Source: Oceanobacillus kimchii X50
GTDB lineage: Bacteria; Bacillota; Bacilli; Bacillales; Amphibacillaceae
DNA: 64,000 nucleotides
Reading direction: 5' to 3'
NCBI RefSeq assembly: GCF_000340475.1
Contig: NZ_CM001792.1
Coordinates: 2,275,458 to 2,339,457 of the forward strand
In this document: positions 27,376 to 35,705 of the stretch, in pieces
How positions within the stretch are numbered: position 1 is the stretch's first letter
Layout of the letters: every line of letters begins with the position of its first letter
Made by a program: the position numbers and the translations under genes
Notes under the pieces: model-generated
Told to the model about the DNA's origin: nothing
Databases searched by the model: none
The model's input: the letters and a program-made list of their open reading frames with translations, nothing else

Positions 27376-28074
27376 TCACTTTAACTGTACCCATTCTGGA
27401 ACTCTCATTTCACAAAGAAGTTCGACTTCCTTTTCACGGGTATACAAATAGGAACTATTTTCTATTAAATCTTCATCTACAAATCCAGGATGAGTCATCA
27501 CTTCTACAGAAAGAACATTTTCTTTTTTTAATTGTTCAAACAGATTATCTGTAACACCATCTTGATAAAATTCAGTCCATAATTTTTCAGTCCAACATAT
27601 ATCCGGATAATCCTTCAACGAATCCGCATACCGTACAGGAACTTCATATTCCTTAGCTAATTTTAAAATAACACCTACTAATGGTGGCCAAGCGTGAATG
27701 TGATGATGGCTATCTATATGATTAAGTGTTAAACCCGTTTTCCTAAATGCTTCTAATTGAGCTCGCCATTCCTTTTCAACATCTTCTAGTAAAGGAGGAG
27801 CCATATTTCGATAACTACTTGTATACTTAAAATTACCATTTGATTGTATCAAAGAAGTGTTATTATTTAAGATGGGTTTCCCCCATGTTAAAACGAGATG
27901 TAATCCTACTTTTAACTCGTGATTTTTCTTTGCCTGTTCAACAGCGTATTCTACTGATAATCCATTCATCATGAGTGTCGTTGATGTAACACATCCTTCT
28001 CTATGGGCTTTTATAATTCCATCCGTTACACCTCTCGTTAGTCCATAATCATCCGCATTAATCTCTACCCTCAT
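27376..28074 (-). CDS. chbG: ChbG/YdjC-type carbohydrate deacetylase
   Basis: 232 aa. The YdjC fold has its metal ligands visible: N-A-D-D-Y-G at residues 6-11, the His in V-G-L-H-L-V-L-T, and D-S-H-H-H-I-H in the middle, with a further His in M-T-H-P-G. In E. coli ChbG removes one acetyl group from chitooligosaccharides so that the phospho-glycosidase ChbF can act. Here it is co-transcribed with a GntR regulator and faces a GH4/PTS operon, which fits that job. GGAGGGG precedes the ATG. Confidence 0.88.
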   Translation of the reverse strand: MRVEINADDYGLTRGVTDGIIKAHREGCVTSTTLMMNGLSVEYAVEQAKKNHELKVGLHLVLTWGKPILNNNTSLIQSNGNFKYTSSYRNMAPPLLEDVEKEWRAQLEAFRKTGLTLNHIDSHHHIHAWPPLVGVILKLAKEYEVPVRYADSLKDYPDICWTEKLWTEFYQDGVTDNLFEQLKKENVLSVEVMTHPGFVDEDLIENSSYLYTREKEVELLCEMRVPEWVQLK

Positions 28075-28091
28075 TGATACCCCTCCATCAA

Positions 28092-28820
28092 TTATTCTAA
28101 TTCTGGATATTTTCGTTCTATTGTAAAGTTAGTCTTATCTCCTCGGAAAAACGACTTTGAAAATTCTATTTTTTTCCCCAGTTGATCTTCTGCAATCGTT
28201 TCTATGTAAAAACATGGTAGTCCTGGCTCACATTCTAGATATTTACAAATTTGATCATCTGCAAGGGTTATTTCCATATTTTCATAAGTTTTAGCAATGA
28301 ATACATTGAACATGTCGTTTAACGACTTATATAAAGAAGTTTCAACATGTGTATTGGTAATTCCTGGTGCAATGGACCAAGGTATAAACGCTATTTCATA
28401 CTGCGTGGGCTGGCCATTTGCTTTACGAACACGTTCAATCCGCTGTATAGGGTCTTTCATATATACATCTAGATATGAAACAATCATTTCATCAGCTGCA
28501 ATTACAGAAATATCTATTACTTCAATTTCTGATACTTTCCCTTGAATTGCTAACTGATCACTATAACGCTTGACGGTCTGTGTCAGTGTCTGTTTCACTT
28601 TTTCATCAGCTACAAATGTTCCACTTCCTTGTTGTCTAACTAGGTAGCCTTCTAGTGTAAGTTGGTTTAATGCTGTACGAACAGTGGTACGGCTTACATT
28701 AAAATCTTTGCAAAGATCTAGCTCTGGTGGAATTTTTTCTCCACTTTTGTATTGATTTGTCTTAATTCGTTGTAATAACTCCTGCTTAATATAAGCGTGT
28801 AAAGATTGGTTTTTCTCCAT
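28092..28820 (-). CDS. GntR-family regulator (HutC/UTRA type)
   Basis: 242 aa. The N-terminal winged helix (residues about 8-75) contains Y-K-S-G-E-K-I-P-P-E-L-D-L and N-V-S-R-T-T-V-R-T-A-L-N-Q-L, and the rest is a UTRA sugar-phosphate-sensing domain (I-E-R-V-R-K-A-N-G-Q-P-T-Q-Y-E). It is probably the repressor of the divergent PTS operon, released by a phosphorylated disaccharide (inference). It is 17 bases upstream of the deacetylase gene. AAGGAG precedes the ATG. Confidence 0.9.
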   Translation of the reverse strand: MEKNQSLHAYIKQELLQRIKTNQYKSGEKIPPELDLCKDFNVSRTTVRTALNQLTLEGYLVRQQGSGTFVADEKVKQTLTQTVKRYSDQLAIQGKVSEIEVIDISVIAADEMIVSYLDVYMKDPIQRIERVRKANGQPTQYEIAFIPWSIAPGITNTHVETSLYKSLNDMFNVFIAKTYENMEITLADDQICKYLECEPGLPCFYIETIAEDQLGKKIEFSKSFFRGDKTNFTIERKYPELE

Positions 28821-28907
28821 TACCGTACTCCTTTTTCACTGTTTTTATTTAGTTTACAAGATTTGAAACTGATTGACAATAATTTATGTTATAACAACTA
28901 AATAAAA

Positions 28908-28939
28908 TTGTATGGACAATACAAAATTTGTATGATACA
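28908..28939 (+). promoter_or_regulatory. Promoter of the PTS operon with two overlapping operators
   Basis: TTGTAT (28908-28913) and TATGAT (28931-28936) are spaced exactly 17 bases. Inverted repeat TTGTATGGACAATACAA (28908-28924) covers the -35 and TGTATGATACA (28929-28939) covers the -10; both share the TGTAT/ATACA half-site. This is the layout expected for repression by the adjacent GntR protein. Confidence 0.65.
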
Positions 28940-28968
28940 TTTTAGGTGAGTTATCTAAACATTTTAAA

Positions 28969-28982
28969 TAAAAGCGATTACA
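28969..28982. promoter_or_regulatory. Candidate CcpA cre site of the PTS operon
   Basis: TAAAAGCGATTACA has one mismatch (A for G at position 2) to TGWAANCGNTNWCA. It lies between the promoter and the first gene, a usual roadblock position. Confidence 0.4.
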
Positions 28983-29004
28983 TTTAGTGAAGGAGCATTA
29001 AATT

Positions 29005-30315
29005 ATGGCATTAAAACTCGTTATTATCGGTGGTGGTTCAAGTTATACTCCGGAGATTATTGAAGGAATTATTCAACGTCAGGATACTTTTCCTGTAAAT
29101 GAAATTGTTCTAGTTGATATTGAACCAGGGAAACATAAACTAGAAACTATTGGTTATCTTGGAAAAAGAATGATTCATCAAGCGAATGCGAATATTAAAC
29201 TTTCATGGACATTGAATCGTAAAGAAGCATTAGTCAATGCAAATTTTATTGCTACTCAAATTCGAGTTGGTGGTCTTAAAGCACGTGCAATAGATGAACG
29301 TATTTCGCTAAAGCATGGTTTTATTGGACAGGAAACAAATGGTGCAGGTGGCATAATGAAAGCTTTTCGTACAATACCTGTGTTGATGGAAATCGCAAAA
29401 GATGTACAAGAAATATGCCCAGATGCTTGGATTATTAACTTTACAAATCCAGCAGGAATAGTTACAGAAGCACTTCTAAATTATTCTCGACATGAAAAAG
29501 TTATAGGAGTTTGTAATATTCCTTTTAATACACAACATTCCACTGCCGAACTATTAAATGCAAAACCTGAAGAGGTGCAAATTGAATTTATTGGACTAAA
29601 TCATTTTATTTTTGGTAAGAAGATACTTGTAGACGGAGAAAATCTTACGGAAGAAGTATTCGATCGACTAATCAACCGGGAAGCCAATTATACACCAGCA
29701 AATATAATGCCGTTAAATTGGTCAAGGACATTCATTCAATCTACAAAACTATTACCTAATCCATATCATCAATATTATTTCCAAACAGAAACAGTACTCC
29801 AAAAGGATTTGCATGCATATAAAGAAAATGGTACACGAGCGGAGGTAGTACAACAATTAGAAGAATCCTTATTTGATTTATATCAACAACCGGAATTAAA
29901 TATTAAACCAAAAGAACTTGAAAAAAGAGGTGGAGCATTTTATAGCAAAGTTGCATGTAGTTTAATGGACTCCATATACAATAATAAGAATGATATACAG
30001 ACAGTAAATACACATAATCATGGTACGATTACTGATTTACCGAATGATGCAGTAATTGAAGCTAATTGTGTGATAACAAAAGGTGGTCCAAAACCAATTT
30101 CCATTGGAAAGATTCCAGCTCCTGTAAAAGGCATGATCCAAAATATGAAAGCAATGGAAGAACTCACAATTCAAGCTGCATTATCGGGAAAATATGAGGA
30201 TGCTTACAATGCGTTTGTTATGAATCCATTAATTCAAGACGAAAAGAAAGCAAAAGTGTTACTTGATGAACTTTTAGAAGCTCACAAATCTTTTCTACCA
30301 CAATTTAAACTATAG
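29005..30315 (+). CDS. 6-phospho-beta-glycosidase, GH4 family
   Basis: 436 aa NAD- and metal-dependent glycosidase. The NAD-binding G-G-G-S-S-Y-T-P-E is at residues 9-17. The metal-binding Cys170 (G-V-C-N-I-P-F-N) and His200 (G-L-N-H-F) are in place. It cleaves phosphorylated beta-linked disaccharides after PTS uptake. LicH/CelF (cellobiose-P) and ChbF (chitobiose-P) share this fold; the nearby deacetylase favours chitobiose. GAAGGAG precedes the ATG. It is the first gene of a four-gene operon. Confidence 0.92.
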   Translation: MALKLVIIGGGSSYTPEIIEGIIQRQDTFPVNEIVLVDIEPGKHKLETIGYLGKRMIHQANANIKLSWTLNRKEALVNANFIATQIRVGGLKARAIDERISLKHGFIGQETNGAGGIMKAFRTIPVLMEIAKDVQEICPDAWIINFTNPAGIVTEALLNYSRHEKVIGVCNIPFNTQHSTAELLNAKPEEVQIEFIGLNHFIFGKKILVDGENLTEEVFDRLINREANYTPANIMPLNWSRTFIQSTKLLPNPYHQYYFQTETVLQKDLHAYKENGTRAEVVQQLEESLFDLYQQPELNIKPKELEKRGGAFYSKVACSLMDSIYNNKNDIQTVNTHNHGTITDLPNDAVIEANCVITKGGPKPISIGKIPAPVKGMIQNMKAMEELTIQAALSGKYEDAYNAFVMNPLIQDEKKAKVLLDELLEAHKSFLPQFKL

Positions 30316-30327
30316 GAGGAACAAAGC

Positions 30328-31620
30328 ATGAATAACAAATTTATGCAGAAATTTATTGAAATCGCTGGTCGTATTGGGTCACAACGTCATTTAGTTGCAA
30401 TACGTGATGGTTTCGTTTCTATTATGCCTTTAATTATTATTGGGTCATTAGCTGTGTTAATCAATAACTTTCCAGATTTCGGGAATTTTAGTCTAGTTGA
30501 AATGTTAAATAGTATTTTTGGTGAAGGTAAATGGCAAGTAGTTGGTGGAAGTATATGGAATGGTACATTCGCTGTATTAGGACTACTTATATCATTTTCT
30601 ATCGCATATAATTTAGCTAAGTCCTACGAAATAGATGGTTTATCTTCAGGTTTAATTTCCGCTGCAGCTTTTATTATGCTTGTCCCGACGACTGCTGATG
30701 GTGGATTGAATTTTGCTTGGCTTGGAGCACAAGGACTATTTGTTGCTATTATTCTCTCCATGCTAGTAACAGAGTTTTTCAGATTTCTCATTAATAAGAA
30801 TATTACCATCAAAATGCCAGAAGGAGTTCCTGAAGGAGTTTCCAGATCATTTTCTGCTTTAATACCAGCGATAATTATTCTTGTTCTTGTTGGTCTATTC
30901 CATGCTTTCGTTAGTGTATTCTCTGGAATTAGTATATTTGAAGTAATATTCAATGTAATACAAGAGCCCCTCCAAGGACTCGGAAATACATTACCTGCAG
31001 CAATCATTGTTGCCTTCTTAAATCATTTATTATGGTTTTTTGGGCTACATGGTACAAACATTATCGGATCAGTAATCGAACCAGTATATTTGCCTCTGAT
31101 TGAACGAAATGCAGACTTATTCCAAAAAGGTATGTCCGCATTTGATGTGCCAAATGTAGTAACAAAACCATTTTTAGATACATTTGTTTTTATGGGTGGA
31201 TCTGGAACGACAATTGCTTTGCTGATTGCTGTATTTATTGTTATCAGACATGAAAAAAATCATCCATATCGAGAAGTAGCAAAATTATCAGCACCTGCCG
31301 GTTTATTTAATATCAACGAACCAGTAATTTTTGGGTTACCAATTGTATTAAACCCAATCTTTTTAATTCCTTTTATCCTTGTACCTGTCACCTTAACAAT
31401 AATCTCTTATTTTGCTTTGTCATTAGGCCTTGTACCAAAAACCGTCGCTATACTTCCTTGGACAACTCCCCCTATATTAAGTGGATACCTTGTCACTGGA
31501 GGAAATGTACGTGGAATCATTTTACAGCTCTTTAACTTAACCATAGCCGTACTATTATATATTCCATTTATTATGGCGGGTGTACGTTCGATGAGAGAAA
31601 AGATAGGAGGTCAAAAATAA
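30328..31620 (+). CDS. PTS lactose/cellobiose-family EIIC permease
   Basis: 430 aa with about ten membrane helices, full length for CelB/LicC/ChbC. Typical blocks are L-V-A-I-R-D-G-F-V-S-I-M-P-L, F-G-L-H-G-T-N-I and N-I-N-E-P-V-I-F-G-L-P-I-V-L-N-P. It imports and, with EIIA and EIIB, phosphorylates a beta-disaccharide. It begins 12 bases after the glycosidase and its stop overlaps the EIIA start by 1 base (TAATG). Confidence 0.93.
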   Translation: MNNKFMQKFIEIAGRIGSQRHLVAIRDGFVSIMPLIIIGSLAVLINNFPDFGNFSLVEMLNSIFGEGKWQVVGGSIWNGTFAVLGLLISFSIAYNLAKSYEIDGLSSGLISAAAFIMLVPTTADGGLNFAWLGAQGLFVAIILSMLVTEFFRFLINKNITIKMPEGVPEGVSRSFSALIPAIIILVLVGLFHAFVSVFSGISIFEVIFNVIQEPLQGLGNTLPAAIIVAFLNHLLWFFGLHGTNIIGSVIEPVYLPLIERNADLFQKGMSAFDVPNVVTKPFLDTFVFMGGSGTTIALLIAVFIVIRHEKNHPYREVAKLSAPAGLFNINEPVIFGLPIVLNPIFLIPFILVPVTLTIISYFALSLGLVPKTVAILPWTTPPILSGYLVTGGNVRGIILQLFNLTIAVLLYIPFIMAGVRSMREKIGGQK

Positions 31621-31955
31621 TGACCATACAACAGGAAGAATTACAAGTGCTTTCATTTCAAATTATATTACATGCAGGAAACGCTAGGTCTGAAGCAATG
31701 GAAGCATTACAGCTTGCTAGAAACGGAGAATTTAACGAAGCAGAATTAAAGCTAGAAACTGCTGATAAAGAATTTACAGAAGCTCATCATATACAAACAT
31801 CTCTATTACAAGATGAAGCAAATGGGACCATTCCAGAATTCTCCATAATCCATATCCATGCACAGGATCATTTAATGAATGCTTTAACTGTAAAAGATTT
31901 AGCAATCGAAATGATTGCAATGCAAAAACAAATAAAAAAGTTGGAGGAGAGATAA
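31620..31955 (+). CDS. PTS lactose/cellobiose-family EIIA
   Basis: 111 aa helical-bundle EIIA. The active-site His is probably His80 in I-H-A-Q-D-H-L-M-N-A, the conserved block of this family, and the N-terminal part has I-I-L-H-A-G-N-A-R-S-E-A. It passes phosphate from HPr to EIIB. ATG overlaps the last base of the EIIC stop, and GGAGG lies within the end of EIIC. Confidence 0.92.
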   Translation: MTIQQEELQVLSFQIILHAGNARSEAMEALQLARNGEFNEAELKLETADKEFTEAHHIQTSLLQDEANGTIPEFSIIHIHAQDHLMNALTVKDLAIEMIAMQKQIKKLEER

Positions 31956-31956
31956 C

Positions 31957-32262
31957 ATGAAGATTCGTCTCGTATGTTCTGCTGGCATGTCCACATCCAT
32001 GCTTGTTAAAAAAATGGAAATCGCAGCAAAGGAAAATAAATTAGAAGTGGAAATTGACGCAATTCCTGAATCACAATTAAAAAATCATTTAACAGATCTA
32101 GATGTTGTATTAATTGGTCCTCAAGTTCGTTATTTAGAAAAGAAGATTCGTGAGTTAGTTGAACCAAAAGGAGTTAAAGTTGCTGTTATTGACCAAATGG
32201 CTTACGGTTTGGTTCAAGGTGATAAAGTATTAGAACAAGCAATCAATCTAAAAAACACTTAA
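31957..32262 (+). CDS. PTS lactose/cellobiose-family EIIB
   Basis: 101 aa. The phosphoryl-carrying Cys7 lies in L-V-C-S-A-G-M-S-T-S, the standard EIIB loop, and the fold continues with V-L-I-G-P-Q-V-R-Y. It phosphorylates the sugar bound by EIIC. The ATG lies 1 base after the EIIA stop, with GGAGG inside EIIA. It is the last gene of the operon. Confidence 0.93.
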   Translation: MKIRLVCSAGMSTSMLVKKMEIAAKENKLEVEIDAIPESQLKNHLTDLDVVLIGPQVRYLEKKIRELVEPKGVKVAVIDQMAYGLVQGDKVLEQAINLKNT

Positions 32263-32307
32263 ATTAGACTCATGATCAAGGTATAATAATATTAACTGTT
32301 TTAACCA

Positions 32308-32353
32308 ATAAGATTTCACCTATCACTTTTGATAGATGGAATCTTTTCTTACT
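32308..32353 (+). terminator. Terminator of the PTS operon
   Basis: AAGATT...CTATC (32310-32324) pairs with GATAG...AATCTT (32331-32345) around ACTTTT, with one or two inner mismatches, followed by TTCTTA. Confidence 0.6.
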
Positions 32354-32473
32354 ATATAAGGATAGATACTATATTTCAAAATATCTTTTCATAGAAATAC
32401 TATTTATTTATTATTATAAATGAAGGGTTTTATAATAAAATTATTGAATATTATATAAATGGAGGCGATCAAA

Positions 32474-32941
32474 TTGTATGAACACATTTCAAATCATATG
32501 AAACAAGTACGCGGGATCACTTTAAATTCTCTAGAAAAAATTCCTGAAGAATTAGCTGATCATATCCCAGAAACATATCGAAATAATATTAGATGGAATT
32601 TTGGCCATATTATAGTAGTTCAAGAGAAGCTTATATTTGGAGTAATGAATGAAAAGCTAGAGATCCCTACAACCTTTATCGAATATTTTAAACCTGGTAC
32701 TAGTCCGAATGAATGGAAGGGAACACCACCTAGTTTTAATGAAATAGTTAAAGAACTAACCCTTCAAATTGATAGAATCGACAACTATGCACCTTATCAC
32801 CTAGAAGAGACTTTGCCTACTCCTTTTATCAATAGCTCAAAAATGCGATTTGACACTTTTTCCGAAACATTGTTATTCAGTTTTTATCACGAAGCTCTTC
32901 ATATGGAGACAATTAAGCGTATTTATCGACTTGTAAAATAA
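32474..32941 (+). CDS. DinB-family metal-binding protein
   Basis: About 155 aa four-helix DinB/YfiT-like fold. The three metal His are visible: one in N-F-G-H-I-I-V-V-Q-E and two in F-Y-H-E-A-L-H-M-E-T. Members are often thiol-dependent transferases or hydrolases, but no substrate can be read here. GGAGGCG fits a TTG start at 32474; the ATG at 32459 would place that site inside the gene, so TTG is preferred. Monocistronic. Confidence 0.8.
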   Translation: MYEHISNHMKQVRGITLNSLEKIPEELADHIPETYRNNIRWNFGHIIVVQEKLIFGVMNEKLEIPTTFIEYFKPGTSPNEWKGTPPSFNEIVKELTLQIDRIDNYAPYHLEETLPTPFINSSKMRFDTFSETLLFSFYHEALHMETIKRIYRLVK

Positions 32942-33034
32942 AAACTGTTTAACGAATGTATAAAGGGGAATATGTATAATGTAAAATAAAAACATCTTTA
33001 TTGATGAAATAGATTAAACTTTAGGAGGCTCACT

Positions 33035-33442
33035 TTGCATATAATCCTTTTTGATGGTGAATGTAATGTTTGTGATTCAAGTGTTCAATTTATTCTAAAG
33101 CGAGATCAAGAAGGAATGTTTTCCTTTGCCTCTCTACAAAGTGAAGCAGGTAAATATTTACGAGAAAAATATAACATCCCTAATGATACAGACAGTATGG
33201 TACTCGTAAAAGAAAATAACGATGTGAAAATAAAGTCTAATGCGGTACTAGATATTTGTAGAAAATTACCATTACCATGGAAATTATTATACGGATTAAC
33301 TATTGTTCCAAACTCTATTCGAAACAAAGCTTATGATTGGTTCGCCAACAATCGATTTAAATGGTTTGGTAAAAAACAACAATGTAAACTCCCTACTCCC
33401 GAAGAAAGACAAAGATTTATCGAATCCGTTGAAGATATATAA
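33035..33442 (+). CDS. DCC-family thiol-disulphide oxidoreductase (YuxK-like)
   Basis: 135 aa DUF393 protein. The name-giving motif D-G-E-C-N-V-C-D-S-S (residues 6-15) is a thioredoxin-like Cys-x-x-Cys near the N-terminus, followed by V-L-V-K and L-P-L-P-W-K. A redox role is inferred from the motif only. The start is TTG at 33035, with AGGAGG 6 bases upstream. A terminator follows at once. Confidence 0.85.
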   Translation: MHIILFDGECNVCDSSVQFILKRDQEGMFSFASLQSEAGKYLREKYNIPNDTDSMVLVKENNDVKIKSNAVLDICRKLPLPWKLLYGLTIVPNSIRNKAYDWFANNRFKWFGKKQQCKLPTPEERQRFIESVEDI

Positions 33443-33482
33443 AAAAGGGTGACCTCTGACTCGAAGAGGTTACCCTTTTTTT
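33441..33482. terminator. Bidirectional terminator
   Basis: AAAAGGGTGACCTCT pairs with AGAGGTTACCCTTTT around GACTCGA, with A- and T-runs on either side. It serves the DCC gene and can also stop minus-strand transcripts coming from 33539. Confidence 0.9.
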
Positions 33483-33538
33483 GTAAAAATTTTTATTCCG
33501 CATCAGGCAGTAATACTCGCACTAAATAAGGATCCAAT

Positions 33539-33988
33539 TTATTTCTTTTGGATTGGAAACTTGATGACATTCCCTTTTTTTTGCCTGTATATTTCTTTTA
33601 ACTTACTTACAACTAATAAACCATGCTCTCCAACTAACTCCAAAAGATAGTTGATGCCATCTTTATCACCAAAAATCCAACGATCTAATTCTTTATCATC
33701 GTATTCTGGATGTGTTAACTGATAATACAAACCAATTCTAGTTGACTCATTGATCAAATTGTCATAAGTAGCATTATAAATAAAATAATCATTAAAATAA
33801 CTCGTTCTTACTACTCCAAGTCCTAACTTTTCAATCCAATCATAATTCAGCTCGTGATTGTCTACTCCATATAATCTATCCACGCGCTTAAAGTCAAATT
33901 CGGTATTGGTCATTACTTCTATATCTAAATAGTTTTGTAATGCTGTTGCATCAATATAAAACATTCTTTTTCTTTCTTGATTCATCAT
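33539..33988 (-). CDS. Protein of unknown function
   Basis: 149 aa, soluble, acidic and rich in Tyr and Asp (F-D-F-K-R-V-D-R-L-Y-G-V-D-N-H-E and D-R-W-I-F-G-D-K-D-G), with a basic C-terminal tail ending P-I-Q-K-K. No signal peptide or membrane segment. I do not recognise the family. AAAGGGGG precedes the ATG. A 25-codon frame overlaps its 3' end (33493-33570) in another phase. It is isolated between two terminators. Confidence 0.6.
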   Translation of the reverse strand: MMNQERKRMFYIDATALQNYLDIEVMTNTEFDFKRVDRLYGVDNHELNYDWIEKLGLGVVRTSYFNDYFIYNATYDNLINESTRIGLYYQLTHPEYDDKELDRWIFGDKDGINYLLELVGEHGLLVVSKLKEIYRQKKGNVIKFPIQKK

Positions 33989-34052
33989 TTCATTCCCCCT
34001 TTAACGACATCTACTTACTTTAATAGACGGCAAACTATATAAAAAAGAAGCA

Positions 34053-34082
34053 AAAAAGTCATAGAAAATTCTATGACTTTTA
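34053..34082 (-). terminator. Terminator of cstA
   Basis: AAAGTCATAGAA pairs with TTCTATGACTTT; on the minus strand it is followed by six Ts. It starts within 10 bases of the stop. Confidence 0.88.
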
Positions 34083-34089
34083 TATTCAT

Positions 34090-35514
34090 TTACTCCATAT
34101 CCACTTGAAGGTCATTTTTTATATTATTTTTTGCTTTTATAAAGAATAGAATGGTTAATATTACTGTCAATACAAGTCCAATAATGAAAGATATATTTAA
34201 ATCTAACTGGAATCCAATCTTCGCATTAAGAATATATACCAGAACCATATAAGTCATAAAAATGGCTGGTACCATAGATACGACAAAGTTCTTACCTTTC
34301 ACATACAAATACATCGTAGCAATCCATAATGCAAGCATTGCTGTTGCTTGGTTTGCCCAAGAGAAATATCTCCATAACAGATTAAAATCAATTGTTGTTA
34401 AGAAGTATGCTATCCCGAATAATGGAATTGCGATCATTAAACGGTCAGCAGCTTTCTTTTGGTTAATATTTAAGTAATCTGCAATAATAGACCTCGCTGC
34501 ACGGAAGGCAGTGTCACCTGAAGTAATAGGTAAAATAATCACACCAATTACCGCAATTGTACCCGCAACAGCTCCTAATAAAGTAATAGCAATTTCACTC
34601 ACTGCTGCTGAAGCTGTCCCGTCTGCGATCACTTGACTTAATGTTTGTCCATCAAAAATACTCATTGCTGCTGCTGCCCAAATCATTGCAATAATTCCTT
34701 CTGCAATCATCATCCCATAAAAAATATATCTTCCCTGTGATTCTTTTTGGGTTGTTCTAGATATAATCGGCGATTGTGTTGCGTGGAATCCAGATAAAGC
34801 TCCACAAGTAATCGTAAAGAATAAAATAGGGAATATTGGTAAGTTATCTGGATGTATATTTTGAATCGTAAGTTCTGGTATCTTATAATCAGAGAATACT
34901 AGTGCTACACCTATTAACACAGTTCCAATTAATAAGATTGCTCCAAAAAATGGATAAATTCGACCTATAATTTTATCAATTGGTAGAATTGTTGAAAGAA
35001 AATAATAGAGTAAAATAGCTCCTAAAATATATATAAATGCAACTTTCCCATCTAGTAAAATATCGATCAATGAAGCTGGAGTAGTTAAGAAAACGGTTCC
35101 AACTAAGATTAATAAAAGAAGAGAAAAAGCATTAACAATATGTATCGAAAAGCTTCCCAAAAACTTTCCTGCAAGCTGTGGTATGTGTGCACCACGATTT
35201 CGTATAGATATCATCCCTGTTAAATAGTCATGCACCGCTCCTGCAAAAATCGATCCAATGACAATCCATAAAAATGCAACTGGTCCAAATAACGCACCCA
35301 TAATAGGCCCGAAAATTGGTCCTGTACCCGCAATGTTTAATAATTGAATTAAAGCATTTTTCTGTTTATTCATTGGAAGATAATCTACTCCATCATTCTG
35401 TGATATAGCTGGAGTTTGCCTCTTATCTGATGGTCCAAATAACTTTTCTATAAATTTTCCATACGTAAAATATGCAATAATTAATAAAATAATAGCTGTG
35501 AAAAGTGTTATCAT
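34090..35514 (-). CDS. cstA: CstA-family (carbon starvation) transporter
   Basis: 474 aa with about 13 membrane helices. CstA blocks are present: Q-N-D-G-V-D-Y-L-P-M, G-T-G-P-I-F-G-P-I-M-G-A, F-G-P-V-A-F-L-W-I and A-V-H-D-Y-L-T-G-M-I-S-I-R-N-R-G-A. E. coli CstA/BtsT are about 700 aa and take up pyruvate or peptides; this is the short form common in Firmicutes, so substrate is uncertain. ATG at 35514 has GGGGGA 6 bases upstream; the longer frame from 35559 is rejected. A cre-like site lies just upstream. Confidence 0.88.
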   Translation of the reverse strand: MITLFTAIILLIIAYFTYGKFIEKLFGPSDKRQTPAISQNDGVDYLPMNKQKNALIQLLNIAGTGPIFGPIMGALFGPVAFLWIVIGSIFAGAVHDYLTGMISIRNRGAHIPQLAGKFLGSFSIHIVNAFSLLLLILVGTVFLTTPASLIDILLDGKVAFIYILGAILLYYFLSTILPIDKIIGRIYPFFGAILLIGTVLIGVALVFSDYKIPELTIQNIHPDNLPIFPILFFTITCGALSGFHATQSPIISRTTQKESQGRYIFYGMMIAEGIIAMIWAAAAMSIFDGQTLSQVIADGTASAAVSEIAITLLGAVAGTIAVIGVIILPITSGDTAFRAARSIIADYLNINQKKAADRLMIAIPLFGIAYFLTTIDFNLLWRYFSWANQATAMLALWIATMYLYVKGKNFVVSMVPAIFMTYMVLVYILNAKIGFQLDLNISFIIGLVLTVILTILFFIKAKNNIKNDLQVDME

Positions 35515-35536
35515 ATATATCCCCCATAATCTCCGA

Positions 35537-35550
35537 TGTAATCGTTTCCA
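35537..35550. promoter_or_regulatory. Candidate CcpA cre site of cstA
   Basis: TGTAATCGTTTCCA differs from TGWAANCGNTNWCA at one defined position. It is 23-36 bases before the cstA start. Carbon-starvation genes of this type are commonly repressed by glucose. Confidence 0.45.
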
Positions 35551-35628
35551 TATCACCATTATATCTTTTAACCGATAAATATCAATATATTTTCGTTAAT
35601 AAAATTTCAATCCTATGAATAAAACATC

Positions 35629-35666
35629 AAAAAAAATTCAAGAATAACAAGGATTGTATTCTTGAT
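35629..35666 (-). terminator. Terminator of the aminotransferase / TPP enzyme pair
   Basis: TCAAGAATA pairs with TATTCTTGA around a 10-base loop. On the minus strand it is followed by eight Ts. It lies about 40 bases after the stop at 35706. Confidence 0.85.
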
Positions 35667-35705
35667 TACCAATTATTACTATTAGTTGGATCATCGTAAA
35701 CTAAT

